Shown: positions 11,377-25,733, numbered from the stretch's first letter. The stretch: DNA of 64,000 nt from Enchytraeus crypticus (GCA_905160935.1 CAJHZI010000190.1:961501-1025500), one strand, 5' to 3'. Numbers and translations: made by a program. The notes: generated by a model from the sequence alone, not told the origin.

Positions 11377-12085
11377 GAGCATCTTAGTGTAGCCGTTAGT
11401 TTCCGTTTAGGGGTGAAATCTTGCGAGCCTCACATGTGCCCCTGCGATCAGGAAGTCGACGCTTCAGGTCTCCACGGCCTCTACTGCAAACGCAGCTCAG
11501 GTAGAATGTCTCGTTATCACAATTTAAATGACTTAATATGGCGAGCATTTTCAAGAGGAGCCATCCCTTCCACTAAGAAACCAAGTGGGTTGTCCAGATC
11601 AGATGGCAAGCGACCAGATGGCATGACTTTAGTGCCCTGGTGCAACGGTAAATGTGCCGTATGGGACGTCACGGTCATTGACACTATGGCAAACTCCTAC
11701 CTGTATACGGCTTCAGTCACAGCCAGTGGAGCTGCTGTTCATGCCGCCTCTATGAAATTGGATAAATACCGCGACCTGTCCCTAGCATATGAAGTTGTTC
11801 CGGTGGCCATTGAAAACATGGGCCCGATGAATCCCGAAGGAGTTGACTTTATTAATGGCATAGGCAGACTTATTGCAGAGCAAACCGGCGATAAGCGAGA
11901 GACATATTTTCTTTGGCAAAGGCTTTCCATGACTTTGCAAAGATTTAAAGCAGTCTGCTTCAACAATTCTTTTAAGCCAATTGATGACCTCGAGTAGCCG
12001 GACGGCGAATCAGCACGTATTGCTTGAATCGTTTTTATCAAACCCCAGGTATTACACCGGGGTATTTAATAAAATAATAATAAGT
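11377..12085 (+). mobile_element. Non-LTR retrotransposon C-terminal end with endonuclease-like domain (5'-truncated)
   Basis: An uninterrupted frame (about 205 residues, stop at 11997) starts inside the element at EHLSVAVSFRLGV. It has a Cys-Cys-His-Cys cluster (CEPHMCPC ... GLHGLYC), then RYHNLNDLIWRA, then KRPDGMTLVPW ... VWDVTV. C-x-C...H-x3-C followed by R-PD-x(about 15)-D matches the zinc-knuckle plus PD-(D/E)XK layout of restriction-like endonuclease domains at the C-terminus of site-specific LINEs. I recall this domain downstream of reverse transcriptase in many invertebrate elements, but the clade assignment is inference. It is followed by a short 3' UTR and TAATAATAA. The reverse transcriptase part is absent, so it is dead on arrival, although the frame is undamaged. 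Confidence 0.65.
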
Positions 12086-12330
12086 ATATTTACAGAGAGC
12101 CGCTCAATGCTAAATACCACAGTAGCGCTAAACGGACAGTGAAGTTCAAGAAGGCCACAAGTAGTGTAACGCCACAATTGGAGAACATGCAAGAACTCTG
12201 CACGTCGACCAACCCATGCCTAAAACGCAGAAAGCATCACCACGTGGCTGCAAGTCTCTTCACTGTCGTATCTGCGTCAGTCGCCTCTTACGAACAAGTG
12301 CAGTTGTCGGTAGTTCATTTCTCAATTTTG

Positions 12331-12430
12331 AATACCGATTATGTTGACAATCTCGTCAACATAATCGAATTAAGTTGACGGGATAACTGATTAACATATT
12401 CCATTATCCGATCGTAAACATAATCGGTAT
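12331..12430. repeat. Nested inverted repeat
   Basis: CGATTATGTTGAC (12336-12348) and GTCAACATAATCG (12355-12367) form a perfect hairpin with a 6-base loop. A second inverted partner AACATAATCGGTAT ends at 12430 and pairs with ATACCGATTATGTT at 12332. It looks like a short MITE end or a foldback duplication. Confidence 0.7.
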
Positions 12431-12594
12431 ATCATACATACGAAAAACCTAGAAATTCTCTCAATTGAACTTAACTGAACGTGATGAATATTGGCTTCCA
12501 GGAGCTTAACGGGGTCATCAGCATATGCTCTACAGTCCCCACAGAATCACACTGCGCGAGCAGGAAGTCACTTGTGTGAGTCGAAACAGACGTC

Positions 12595-12712
12595 AAGAGA
12601 GCTGTACCAGCAGCTTGCTCGAGCAGACCAGAAGAGGTAATAGCTGCAGCAGCTGAGGCAACAGCTGCAGCAGCAGCTGCAGCAGAGGCAACAGCTGGAG
12701 CTTAACGCGAGC
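12595..12712. repeat. CAG/CTG-rich repeat
   Basis: Interrupted CAGCAGCTG/CAACAGCTG array of about 100 bp, with GC content well above its surroundings. It could be read as glutamine/leucine-rich peptide, but nothing nearby supports an exon. Confidence 0.7.
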
Positions 12713-12942
12713 AGCTAATCAGCAAAATAATTCATATCTACTTCATATCATGCATATCTATTTGCGAATTATAGGTTGAACAATTTCAGAATTAGAGATT
12801 TAGTAAACCTTCTTTATCGTAAAAGAAATTAAGCCACATTGAGCCCGGTTAGTACAAGCACGAATCGCCACCATGAAGAGAGAGTAAATTTTATTAAATA
12901 GACACTGAATCAACGCATACTCAGAGCATATAAACATAACAT

Positions 12943-13084
12943 GATAAAAGCTGGTAAAGCTAACGTTAACGTCAGTTTCCTCACTCGAAAGCGATGTCAG
13001 TAACGGGCGAGCCCAAGATTTGAACCCTGCACCTACTGATCCGCGGTCGAGTATCATACCGACTTCGCCACTGGCTCCAGCCAG
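12943..13084 (-). repeat. SINE family 1, full-length minus copy
   Basis: Reverse complement runs from GGCTGGAGCCAGTGGCGAAG through a B-box-like GGGTTCAAATCTTGGGC to TTAGCTTTACCAGCTTTT. One of the best preserved copies. Confidence 0.85.
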
Positions 13085-13269
13085 AGGTGAATGGAATACC
13101 AACTCATGACAAAATATTACAGAGTGCTGTCGACACCGGCTAAAAATCTCAGGGCATTGGAAGATTAGATTACGTCATCGCTAGCTGCAATATACGTGAT
13201 CAATTGTCTACAATGATTCATAATCAAATAGCTAAGACCAACATTGTGATAACGCCTCTAACACAAAAC

Positions 13270-13560
13270 TGATTACGATTGTGTTCCGCAGGGTTCAATT
13301 ATAGGCCCCTTATTATTTTTAATCTATATAAATGATATTAAATATGCTTGTTCAAATGACTCCTTAAAATTATTTGCCGATGACTAACTTATTTGTGTGT
13401 AGTAGTAATTTAATTGATCTATTCCAAGAGGGTAACTTAGCTTGCACTCAGATCAATACCTGGATCCTAAGCAATAAACTTACTGTGAACTGTTCAAATT
13501 CAGCATACATCTTATTTTTCCCAAACAGGGATGATGAACAATCTATACTTGATAATTAGG
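13270..13560 (+). mobile_element. Jockey/CR1-like LINE reverse transcriptase fragment (broken)
   Basis: Plus-strand translation gives [20 protein letters not shown], then LKLFADD followed by a stop. These are RT motif 4 (PQGS..GPLLF) and the catalytic FADD of motif 5, in the form typical of jockey/CR1-group elements. Further decayed RT (TWILSNKLTVN) follows to about 13560. The in-frame stop directly after FADD and later frameshifts make it a pseudogene. Confidence 0.8.
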
Positions 13561-14080
13561 CCTATTTGTGCTTAAAGATGAATGGTGGAGTTATTTTGCA
13601 CTTGACGCTTATCAGAAGCATTACCGGCTGAACAAAGCAGCACAAATTAAAAATTTCGTGCCGGATATAAGCAAAACACAGTCGTTTGTAGTAAAATCTT
13701 AGACCTATGTCAATTGATGCAGGAAATCAGCGACTGACACTCGTTCTCAGAAAGTAAGTTATTTCTGTTTGCACGGAAGAAAACAGGGAACTTTTACGAG
13801 AGACACAAAGTAAACCTTCAGTGAGAAATAACTGAAAATAAGTTGCAGTTTGGGAGATACTGCGTAAACAAATTAACGGTGAGAGTCACTATACTATCAT
13901 GAACATGTTCATGACGCTTCAATGAGCCCTCGTGGTCACAAGATAAAAGATTAACGAGAAAGGCAATTAAATCTTCTATTGACTTGGACTCGATAAATCG
14001 CTTGAATAAGTAACTACACGATACCACACCAATGCATAGCTAGCCATTATTATATGGCAGAGGGAAAAGCGATAAACTAG
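13561..14080. other. Intergenic stretch, nothing recognised
   Basis: No exon-like frame, RNA gene or known repeat could be supported here. A minus open frame at 13818-14027 shows no recognisable motif. Confidence 0.4.
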
Positions 14081-14089
14081 TCTTCCATC

Positions 14090-14522
<433 letters not shown>

Positions 14523-16445
14523 TTTACACTAAAAATTGTAATAAAATTTTAATCAAAAGCGTAAAGTCCAGACTGTGATGATTTAAATCTTAATCATTAA
14601 TATTAATTATTAATATTAATAATCATTAATCTTAATTATTAACATTAATTTAACCTTTATCATCAATATTCGTAAACTACAAGAAGATCAATAAATATTT
14701 ATTAATCAATTTCAGCAAATTTAAATACAAGAAAGTGAAGTCAACCACCAACAAACTGACAGTGACGAGCAAGAGTAAGTTAAGAGTAACTAGTTTAGTT
14801 TGACTAGGTCTACTGTTTTAGTTAGAGCAGAACTTTTCACTACTTTTATCTATAGCTTTAACTAATTACAATTAGTTAACTACTTTCTTTTAGTTAAAAA
14901 GTTTAACTAAAATAGGCTAATTTGATACAACTATTTTTTCACTTAGTTAAATGTGTTTATAAAAGTTGATGTAAAAATTGGCCTTCATGTGAAAGCAATC
15001 CTTAATCGTATAACGGTACGCATTATGTATTCAGAGGATTTGAATGGCAACCTACTGCATTGTTTCGTTTATATCTCGCCGCTAACAAAGCGTCGAGATA
15101 TAAACGTTATATAGAAACAGCCTGGACTTCACATGTAAGATCAACAGAAAAACTCATTATCGTCAAATGACCAATTTTTGCTTTCTAAGTATACGTTCCA
15201 TTAGTGTTCCACGCATGCTTTGCACAAACTATCTTATCACAATTCATTTATCACAACATACAGAACAATAAGTCAGACACAGACGAAAAGGTTATTACAA
15301 AATTGCATGCATGTGCGAAGCGGTAATAAAGGCTAAACGATTAGCACTTAAATATTCCGCAATTATTTGAACATAAAATTACCAATAAGAATTACAATTT
15401 TTCATTTAAAAAGTAGGAGACAGTAAGACAAAAATAAAATCTAGATGACAACAGCGGCATACAGGAAAATTTATATCGAGAATCAAAAGTAGAGCGGTGA
15501 GATAAAATGACAAACTAAAACAGATGCGCGTTTTAATTAAATACCAAAATACAGATTTCTCATAAAATTTCGTAAGTCAACTAGGTATAGGCTAGATTTA
15601 AAATGGTTAACTGATACCGCCTCAATAGTATGATTTGGTAACACATTCCACTAATACATATATTTTTAAATATATATCTCTCTTTGCATTTCTAAAAGGA
15701 CTTATATAGAGTGAGGCCCCAGTATTTCGAGTAACTCCTGATTTTAGAGTAAAGAATTCATCTGCCGGTAGATCAACAAGGTTATTTACAATTTTGAAGT
15801 ATGAGGTTAAATTCACTTTTAGTCTACGGAGTTCCAAATGATTCTTAATATTGATGAATTTCAATTGCATTGAAATTCATCAATATATTGAGGAATTTCA
15901 ATTGCATTAGTTTAAAAAGTGTTAATATCATGTGCTTTTGAGCCACTTAGCGTAAAACATTTATAAGAAAATTAACAGCTACATTGGGCGGCGGTATTAC
16001 GTTGACAATAAAGTAAAAGATGATAACAAAAACTTTAAAGCAAGGTGACGATTAACCTATGCCTATATAAGCGGCTTCGCGGAAATATCAAGTCCTTATC
16101 TAATTTCCTTAATCATAAGTAATTTATACTTCAATCAAAAATCTTGGTAAAAATTGACGGAGGGTGGAGTGGTTGGGGGATAGACCCTTTCCAGCAAAAT
16201 CTCTGAGCCCTAAATAATAGTGTTAGAGGAGGGAGTCGGGTTTTGACCGAAAATGACTGAAATCCATGTCTTATCGACCTCTCCAGAAAATTCTGACCCC
16301 ACTCAGATATTTACAATATTTAACAGATAAGCCATGGACAAGATCTTGATAGGTGATGCATTTGCAGTAGTGATTATAATAACCTGATACATTGACAGTA
16401 ATAATGTAAATTGCAAAATCATAGCCATTAACAATTGTTAATTAT
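14523..16445. other. AT-rich intergenic DNA
   Basis: Contains TTAATATTAATTATTAATAT-type simple sequence (14580-14660) and several GTTTAACTA-like motifs (14790-14950, echoed at 16800-16935), probably remains of one repeat. A perfect palindrome is at 15847-15887. No exon was recognised. Confidence 0.45.
15847..15887. repeat. Perfect palindrome
   Basis: ATATTGATGAATTTCAAT is followed after a 3-base centre by its exact inverse, an 18+18 bp hairpin. A degraded half copy (GAGGAATTTCAATTGCATTA) follows directly. Confidence 0.85.
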
Positions 16446-16720
16446 AACGTCATCGTCATCTTCTTCCCTTGCATCCCAGTCCAACCAGGGTCGGCATACG
16501 AATAGACCTTCTTCAATCCTCTGTGTCCCACACATATCCTCAGTCAATCTCTAATTGTTGAAGCTTTTCCATTCGATTAAATTTTGTAGCAACTTCTTAA
16601 GCCCAGGCGCCCACCAACCGAATGCCCTTTCTGACGTTGGTTTGGCTATGTCGCCTTTAACGACAAGTGCAGTACACGGTTGGCCTATTCTTCAGGCAAA
16701 CCGGATAAAACACGGAAACA
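16446..16720 (-). repeat. Dispersed repeat family R3 (LINE 3' end plus tail)
   Basis: Begins at (ATC)n-like ATCGTCATC, then CCAGTCCAACCAGGGTCGG, which on the minus strand encodes the same PTLV.LG.KGR end as the LINE at 36196. It then runs to CAACCGAATGCCCTTTCTGA, a GTCGCCTTTAACGAC-type motif and CCGGATAAAACACGG. Relatives: 17945-18112, 27224-27290, 60446-60735 (minus) and 43527-43735 (plus). Confidence 0.7.
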
Positions 16721-17485
16721 TTGTCTATTATTTATGTAATACTCTAAATTGATACTATGGTGCAATTTTGTAATAATGAAAATGCACAAATATTCATTTA
16801 ATTAAAAATAGTTTAGCGTAACTACATTTTTTATTTAAATATAGTTTAGTTTAACTACATTTTTGGTTAAAATATAGTGTAGTTTATCTACTTTTTTAGT
16901 TGAAAGAATAGTTTAGTTTAACTAGGCCTACTTTTTTTAACTACATACCCATCACTGCAAAAAGACAGTGGTGTTTATCTCATGAAATATATATAGCCTA
17001 CTCGAGTAATGTTCATAAAATTCACTAAACAATTTACAACAGTTTGAAATATCGGAAAGAGAAATAAACAACACAAAACATTATCTCAAAAGCAAAAATA
17101 GATAGGAATGTTAAAATTCATTGAAATTAGCTAAAGAAAATCACTACTGAAAAAATTATCACGAGATATGATAATCATTCAAATTACAATCAATCAATTG
17201 GGTAAATTTACGGCCGATTCGTCACATGACGTCAATCAATATCTGAGACCTAGACTCAAGTTTCTGAGTAAATCAACAATAGAAGACTATATCTATTATA
17301 TTGCATTGAGGACCAAATACTTCAGGTCTGGGCTAAATGTTTCATACAGTAATTAATATCAAATAGATAGGAAACCGTTAATTTTTGGAAAGCCTAGAAA
17401 TAGAGTTTCTGCTGTATAGTTTAAATAAAACGTTAAAAGCTTTCTGCTGAGTTTTCTCAACGAAAGCAACAACAACAAAGCGTAT

Positions 17486-18824
17486 CTATTCGCAACTAGC
17501 AGCTCTAAGCGCTATCTTAACTTCACTCTGTACAGCAAGCAGTCCATTCAATTCTCGATCAACCCAAACTGTTGACATGACCAAATAGAATATGGCGATC
17601 AATAGCAGAATTACAAAGCACAGCCATTCAATAAATCCAGGAAATGCATTCAGCAATTCTGAATAAAGAACGAGAATAAGAATGGAGAATAAAAGAGAGG
17701 CTATGAAGAAATAGTAGATCCTCGAAGATTTCACTTTCTGATATCCATTATCGAGAATTGGTAACACCGCACTCAGGGTTTTCGCAACTGCGGCGACTTT
17801 ACGTTCCTTCGGTGTGGCTGCGTTAAATACAAATATTAGAGACTCACGTTTAGAGACGTATCTAACCGTCAGCTAGCGGTTGGCCTCATGTATATAAAAA
17901 AGTACACACGCGTTATCGTGAATGATCAACTATGTTGATATCTATCACTTTTCCATTCGTTTTAGAAAATTTTGCAGCAATTTCTCTAGCCTAAGCGCTC
18001 ACCAATCGAATGCCCTTTCTGACGTTGGTTTGGATCCTACTGCTCAGGCGCCTTTTAGGACACGTTCAGTCTACGATTGGTCTCTTCTTTAGGAACCCGG
18101 CCACAACACGGATAATATGTAGATTATATATGAAAACATTTTAAAAGTAATATTTCGATTAGTTAAGCTTCCATAGATTTTGACAACGTCTAAGTAGTTA
18201 AATAAATTTAACTGATTAATTCCTATTTATCAGATTTATGAACTTTAAACTTTTCGATTAAATAATTTAATAATTAAATTTTTCGTCTAGGGCTTTGTAA
18301 TGAAGCAACAATAATCTAACCAGACCAAACCGGCCTGACGCGAAATAGAATAGAATTACGCATCAACAAACCAATCGAATCTGGTTTCAACAATCAAACC
18401 AGAACAAACCGGCCTGAGACGAAATAGAATAGAATTAGACATCAACAAACCAGTCGAATCTGGTTTCAACAATCAAACTAGAACAAACCGGCCTGAGACG
18501 AAATAGAATAGAATTAGACATCAACAAACCAGTCGGATCCGGTTTAATAGACAGCAGAGCTGCCACGCCCTCGTGATCAGAGTAATTGTATGTCTGACCC
18601 GGGACCTTCTGCATGGTCAGATAGCAGCTCTCACACTCCACTCTGTAACCTTATGTACAATGAATAAGTGAATCAGCTCAATGAATAAGTGAATCAAGTA
18701 AATGAATAAGTGAATTAAGTTAATTAATAAGTGAATCCAGAAAATGAATAAATGAATCAAGACAAAGAATAAGTCAATTAAGTCAACGAATTAATGAATC
18801 AAGACAATGAATAAGTGAATCAAG

Positions 18825-18856
<32 letters not shown>

Positions 18857-21367
18857 GTCAATGAACATGTAATCAAGTCAATGAATAAGTGAATCAAGCC
18901 AATAAATAAGCCAATCAAGACGATTAATATGTGAATGAAGTCCATGAATAAGTGATTCAAGCCGATAAATACGTGAATCAAGTCAATGAATACGTTAAGC
19001 CAATGAACAAATAAATCAAGACAATGAATACGTTAATTCAGAAAGTCAATGAACAAGTGAATCAATTCAATGAATACTTGAATCAAGTTAATAAGTTAAG
19101 GATAGAGTGAACTCATAACGATATCATAACTGAACAAGTTAACATTACAGAGAAAATAGTCCTAGTATGCCTATTATATTTATATATCTTCGAAGCGTGA
19201 ATAATGCAATTATTGCAGCAATTAATAAACAAACGGAGAGTCAAGTAATCAAAGACCACAACCGGTGTAGTTAATAGATCTCTGCTAGCATTGATATAAA
19301 CGAAATTGGTAGAAGCGAACAAATCAAGAAACCAAATAAATAGGAAGTATACATTGTATAATCCCGTCTGCATAATTCCATTTACTTTAATTAAAAGATT
19401 GCTATTTTCAATTATATAAATAAAGTTCTAAAATCTAATTATATTCGGCTTTAGCAAAAAATTTTAATTTCTTTACATAATTAAAAGGCTGCCGATCAAG
19501 CAAAGAAAGTGGAAATAGGCTGGTCACACACCTAAGCATCGCATTAACACAGAAGACCCAGGCATATTGAACTAACAAAATTAACTAACGTGTTGAACTA
19601 ACAAAATTAACTAACGTGTTGAACTAACATTGCTGTGATGGATCAGTCCAAAACAACTGATAAAGCAGAAAGAGAAGAACCATACTGAAGAAGTTGCTAT
19701 CTATTATTATCTTTGCTTTTCTGCCATGTGACAGGTCTTAGGTAATAATAATAATAATAATAGCAACAATTAGAGTGCTCAGTCATCAATGACAATATCG
19801 AGTACTATTGAGACAAAATCAAGCTGGTGAACAAATAGAAGGTCCAAAATGGTGCAAATAACAAAATCCTGAAAATCAGGCCAAAGATAAAATAGGTACA
19901 TTACTTGAATAACACGCCAATGAATTGATCAATAAAAATACTTAAAGAAGATAATATCAATGAAAGAGAAAGAAAACTGACAAAGCCAGAAAGTAAAATT
20001 TATTATAAGATATCTAAATAATCCGATAAGTCAGTTGAACAATATTGTGTAGGATAGGATCATTTATAAATGCAATCAATTCAAAATGTCCGGGTGTGTC
20101 CAATTTTAAAGTGCATTAACTTTATTTAGTTTTAATCCTTATGCGTAAGTAGTACTCTAAATTATGAGAACACTGAAGTCAAAATAACTAACCGGAACCA
20201 TTTCTAAACATGATAAAGTCCAGAGTTTGGCCTAAAGGATTGTGATCCTGTGGATTATGGAAAGAATTATCCGGTCTGTTCGAAGTTTCCATATATCCAA
20301 TCTTTCTTCCTTCACAGTTATCAACTTGTTTCGACACATCCTTCTGCATGGCAGCAATGTAATTAAATCAACTTTTAATCCTATGAAATAATTCACTCAG
20401 CATCAGTAGTAAAAAGTTAAAGAGAATGTATATAGTCTGAATGCATACAGTGTAAAATGCGTATGAATTAAAGAACGATCGAACGAATTAATTAAGGAAT
20501 CAAAGAATCGATTAATGAAAAAATTGAAGGAATGAGACTACAAATAGGGGTTGACGAAAATCACTTAAGAGTGATAGAGCACAAGCTTGTATCAGACAGT
20601 TACACTGTGACCATTAGCACACAGGCACACAGCACACTTTTAAATACACTCCTTCTTACCAATGAATCAAAATACATTAATTATAGTGATTTCCAACACA
20701 AAGAGAATTAATATAAGCAATTAATATTATTAAGAACTCTACACGTGTATATAACGCAATTAGTCTCTACAAGATCTTTAAGCCATCAAAGATAAATTTT
20801 AGGTTAGAAATATATTGAAGAGGAAAAACGCATGACGCCGAGAATAAGCAAATACTATAATAAAAATTAAATTAATTATATTAAGTTAATAAATTTACAT
20901 TAATTAACTTTTACATTAATTAATTTTTTACATTAATTAAATTCATGTAAAACATTAAATTACATTAATTAAAATACTAAACAGCATAACAATACAGGCA
21001 ATGATATACAATAAATTCGAGAATAAGCAAATACTATAATAAAAATTAAATTAATTATATTAAGTTAATAAATTTACATTAATTAACTTTTACATTAATT
21101 AATTTTTTACATTAATTAAATTCATGTAAAACATTAAATTACATTAATTAAAATACTAAACAGCATAACAATACAGGCAATGATATACAATAAATTCGGA
21201 ATAATTCAGATTACACATGAATACTATACGTCAATACAACCACAAATAACTGCACCAACAAAAACAATAACCTACTTGAACAGTAACAGAAAAGTATTAA
21301 AATAGCAAAGACATGTCAAACTAGACTTGTTAGAGTACTCTTTCTCTGTCGCTGGCTCCCTCCCTAC

Positions 21368-21403
<36 letters not shown>

Positions 21404-21410
21404 TTCTCTC

Positions 21411-21467
<57 letters not shown>

Positions 21468-24400
21468 AAGTAACCAATACCTACCCTAGAGAGCCAAGCG
21501 TCCTCAAGACCCGCACATTCTTTTACAACTCTATAACCTAGCTGTGTGGGGCTGTAGTTAAAGTCTCCGCCCACAATGATGACGTCACCAGCTGTCCCCG
21601 TGTGACGTATGAACTGCGCCATCTGAAAACTCTGCAAGATTCGATGTGCCTCATAATCATCCGGGTCTCGATACTGAGCGTGCAGCTAAACACAGCAATG
21701 TGCTTCTAAATACAGCAATGTGTTTCTAAACACAATAATGTTCTTATAAACACATCAATGTGCATCTAAATATAGCAATGTGCTTCTAAACACAATGTTT
21801 TTCCAAATACAGCAATGTGCTTCAAAACACAACAATATGCTTCTAAACAAAAGGATATGCTTCAAAACACAGCACTGTTTCTAAACACAAGAATGTGTTT
21901 CTAAACACAACAATGTGCTTATAAATACAACTATATGCTTCAAAATATAGCACTGTTCATTTGTATAACTATGTTTAGAAATGAAAGCAGGCTGATGACG
22001 TCATCAGGCGATCACAGGATTTGACCCTACAACTACTGATGTGCCTTCATTTCAAACAGTGATATTATCACCTTTATTACCTACTATTATTTATTAATTT
22101 TTAATACATACGGCATAAAATTCTAACTCAAAGTTAACACCCGCTTTTATACCATATAAGCATCATCATAGATGGTCAAGCTAAGATTTGAACCAGTGGA
22201 TTCCAGCTTATAGAGCAAGTGAGGTTATAAACACGGGCCTTCAGCTCATGTCCTACTCACCTGCAAGGCTTGCATATACTCGATTCTAAGGTACTGATAG
22301 TGTAACAATTGCCCGACAAGACCTATAAGTATCAGGATTGTGCAATTAGTAGCACAATCTTACCCATCATTACTCAGCATAAGTGGTTCAGAAAACAAAG
22401 AGTAACATATCCAAAGCCATGTCCAATTTCAGACTGACAAAGAAACTAAATATTGCTAAATACTCTGACTATAGGTTATAACTTATGTTTTGCTCAAGAA
22501 AAACTGGAAACCAAATACAAATTTATCTACCAAAAAATTTTTCTACGACACACAAATGTATAAGTATGCCTTTAAGCCTTTAAAGTTTTAAATAAAACAT
22601 TATAAAGTTCTACGTGATGCATTGAATACAATACAGTTTTCAATGCAAGAGTTATTAGTTATTACTACATTAGCTATACAAGACTTATTACTGGTATTGC
22701 AAGCACTTTCTTTCTGAATGGAAATCAGTAACATTTACATCTCTATAACAGAAACAAAAAAAATCTCAATTCTAACCTAGGCTGAGCCGATGGCTTATTA
22801 GTATAGGGTGTCGCATAAGTTCGTATACCGTTTTCAAATTGCATTAACTCTGGAACTACTTAACCGTTTTAAACCAAATTTGGACAGTATGTAGACACGA
22901 TAAATAAAATATATGGGTACAATTTAATTTGTAATCGTACAAGTAATTAAGTAGAAACTGAAATTTTTCTGAATGACGTCACATTTTCGCAAAAACTAAT
23001 ATTTTATAGTATTTCCTTTTTGCTTAAGGACAGCGAGTATTCTATCCGGCATAGATTTGATTAATGTCTGAAGTATTTCCACTTTCACTGATCTCCAAGC
23101 TTGTTGTAGACGACGTTTCAGCTGCACAACATTCGTGGGCTCTGGATCGCGGTAGACACTAAACGACAGAATACTCCACAGGTTCTCGATAGGAGAAAGG
23201 TCTGGAGAGTTCGGTGGCCAGTCCTTCGGCTTAATGTACGATGGAATGTTGTCTTCCAACCATCTTGTTGTTTTGGCTGATGTATGACATCTTGCACCAT
23301 CCTGTTGAAAGATGCCAAGGTCATTGTCATTGAACAGCTTTACTCGAGTAACGTTGCCGCCGGTTACGATTCTTTGAAACGCTGGCTTGACGAGTTTATC
23401 CAGTATGTTTACAATGTAATAATCCGAGTTAAGTCGTGTACCGTTCGGAATGAAGTGCAGACTCGTTAATCCGTGTGCAGTCATTCCGCCCCAAACCATA
23501 ACCGAGGGACTGAACTTCATTTGAGCAGCGGGAGGAACATTACTCTCCTGTGATCCCCACACAGTGTCGTTCTTGGGATTGGGTATGTAAAACACTTTGA
23601 AGGGTGACTCGTCAGTAAACAGAACATTTGACCAATCCTGAACAGTCCAATTACGATGATCACGCGCAAACTTAATACGTTTCACCTTGTGAGCATCAGT
23701 CAACAGTGGAATTTTTTTGCGACGCCAGTTCTTCCACTTCAGGTCATTAACCATGTATCTGCGAATTGTGTCCTTAGAAGCACGTTCATTACGAATTTTC
23801 AGTTGATTTGAAATACGGCGCAAACTCTGTCCACGTCTGTATTTTGCGGATTGGATGAGACGCTTGGCTGTATTAGACAGTATCTTCGGACGTCCACTAC
23901 GTTTCATATCCACTAGTTTTTCGTCAAATTTGCTTCGACCTACCCACTTCGTAACCCAACACTTACTCCGATTTAACTTTTGTGCAATACATTTATGCGA
24001 ATATCCTTCTTTAGCCAATACTACTGCCTGTGCACGTAATTGTATTATTTTAATTTTATCCATATTATAAATTATACGCGGCCTCATCGAACAATAACAT
24101 TGACACGTTGATTAGCCTTGACTGCGGTCCTGGACGACAACATCAGGTAATTTCCAGGCACGCGCTGCATGCAGCCACAGCGTGTCTCTAGCTGCGCCAG
24201 TCAGAAAATGGGTCACATTGCGCGACAGCGCCGTGTGACGTCATTTCCAGGTCTAATGAAAATAAACTTGCACCAACATCTAATTCACATCTATTATACA
24301 CGAATACGAAATTTTATGAACATGCGACCTTTACTAGCCGAATTACTGCAATTTGAAAACGGTATACGAACTTATGCGACACCCTATATATTGTTGGACA

Positions 24401-25265
24401 GATTAGCACAAGATACAAGTCCTACAGAGATCAAATCCAGAGCTCTCCCCAATACTGACACACTATTGAGCAGGAAACTGACGTTAAGTTTGGCTTTGAC
24501 TATATGAGTATATTTCAACGTTAAATACACATACGTGTGCAGAGTAAACATAGACCCTGATTCCATCCACTAGTACCTTACACAGACCTACACATTTCCT
24601 ACAGAACCAATCACCGCACAGAACTCGATGCGGGTATCCATTGAGAGTGAAGGCAAATTGAGCCGTATCGTATATAACATATTTAGAAAATATGCATACG
24701 CCACTTCCATAGTTGCCACTGAAATAAAATAAACATATACATTTAAGATGTTTTAACTAAAGTAAGAAATTCTAGAGCTACTGCCTTAAAGTTATCCGTC
24801 AAATAGGAATTTCTATCAGACTAGATAAAAAATATAATTTTTTATAGTATATCAAGAGCCAATAAGTAACATAGAGAACATAAAAAGAAAATAATATTAT
24901 AAAGAAAATAGGATGAAGAGTATAAAAATTATGAAATATACAGGATCTTTGGCTGTGTTACAAGAAGAAATTTCTGCTTGCAAAAAATCAAAATTCAAGA
25001 GTGCAGAGAAAGTAAATAAATGTATTTTAAGCTCCTTTTAAAGAGATTTTGTGATCAGTGAAATTAAAAGTTTTATTTGGTCTGACAGTTTGTCACCTGA
25101 TAATGACAATAGCTGTCTCCCATTTTTCATGCTAATAAGAGAGATAATTGTAGATGAGAATCTGCATAACCTACTACAAATATAACCAAAAATATTAGTT
25201 TTTGTTAACAGCTTGCATATTCAAAAGATTCTTAGAGAATCTTAATGGTTGCCCATTATATATGC

Positions 25266-25341
<76 letters not shown>

Positions 25342-25679
25342 TAAATCTAAACATATATTTCATTTTAAGAATAATTGAAATGCTCTGATGTCGACCGACA
25401 TGTAAATCAATACTAATAAAGAGCTATGTCTGCATATACCTGTATCTCTCTATTCTTCCCTATGATAGTCTAGGGCACTAAGTGGTTCCATTAACCATCT
25501 CTACATCATCGTCCTTAACATTTTTCCCTGGCGGCTAACAGAGTGCCCAGTTATGGATCTCGCTTTATCTTCGATTCAAGCATTTACTAGTGTGATTGGG
25601 CTAAGTAGAACTGTTTGCAATTATATATTCTACCTGAAACGTCCCTGATAAAACCTATTGGTTGAGGAACTGGTGAGAG

Positions 25680-25733
<54 letters not shown>

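Noticed and set aside
11739..12041. Minus-strand frame opposite the retrotransposon C-terminus
   Set aside because: Antisense shadow of the conserved plus-strand domain.
17168..17356. Small plus-strand frame next to SMPD2
   Set aside because: No motif, no splice context and AT-rich composition like its surroundings.
23118..23469. Additional small frames inside the transposase
   Set aside because: Shadows of the transposase frame on both strands.
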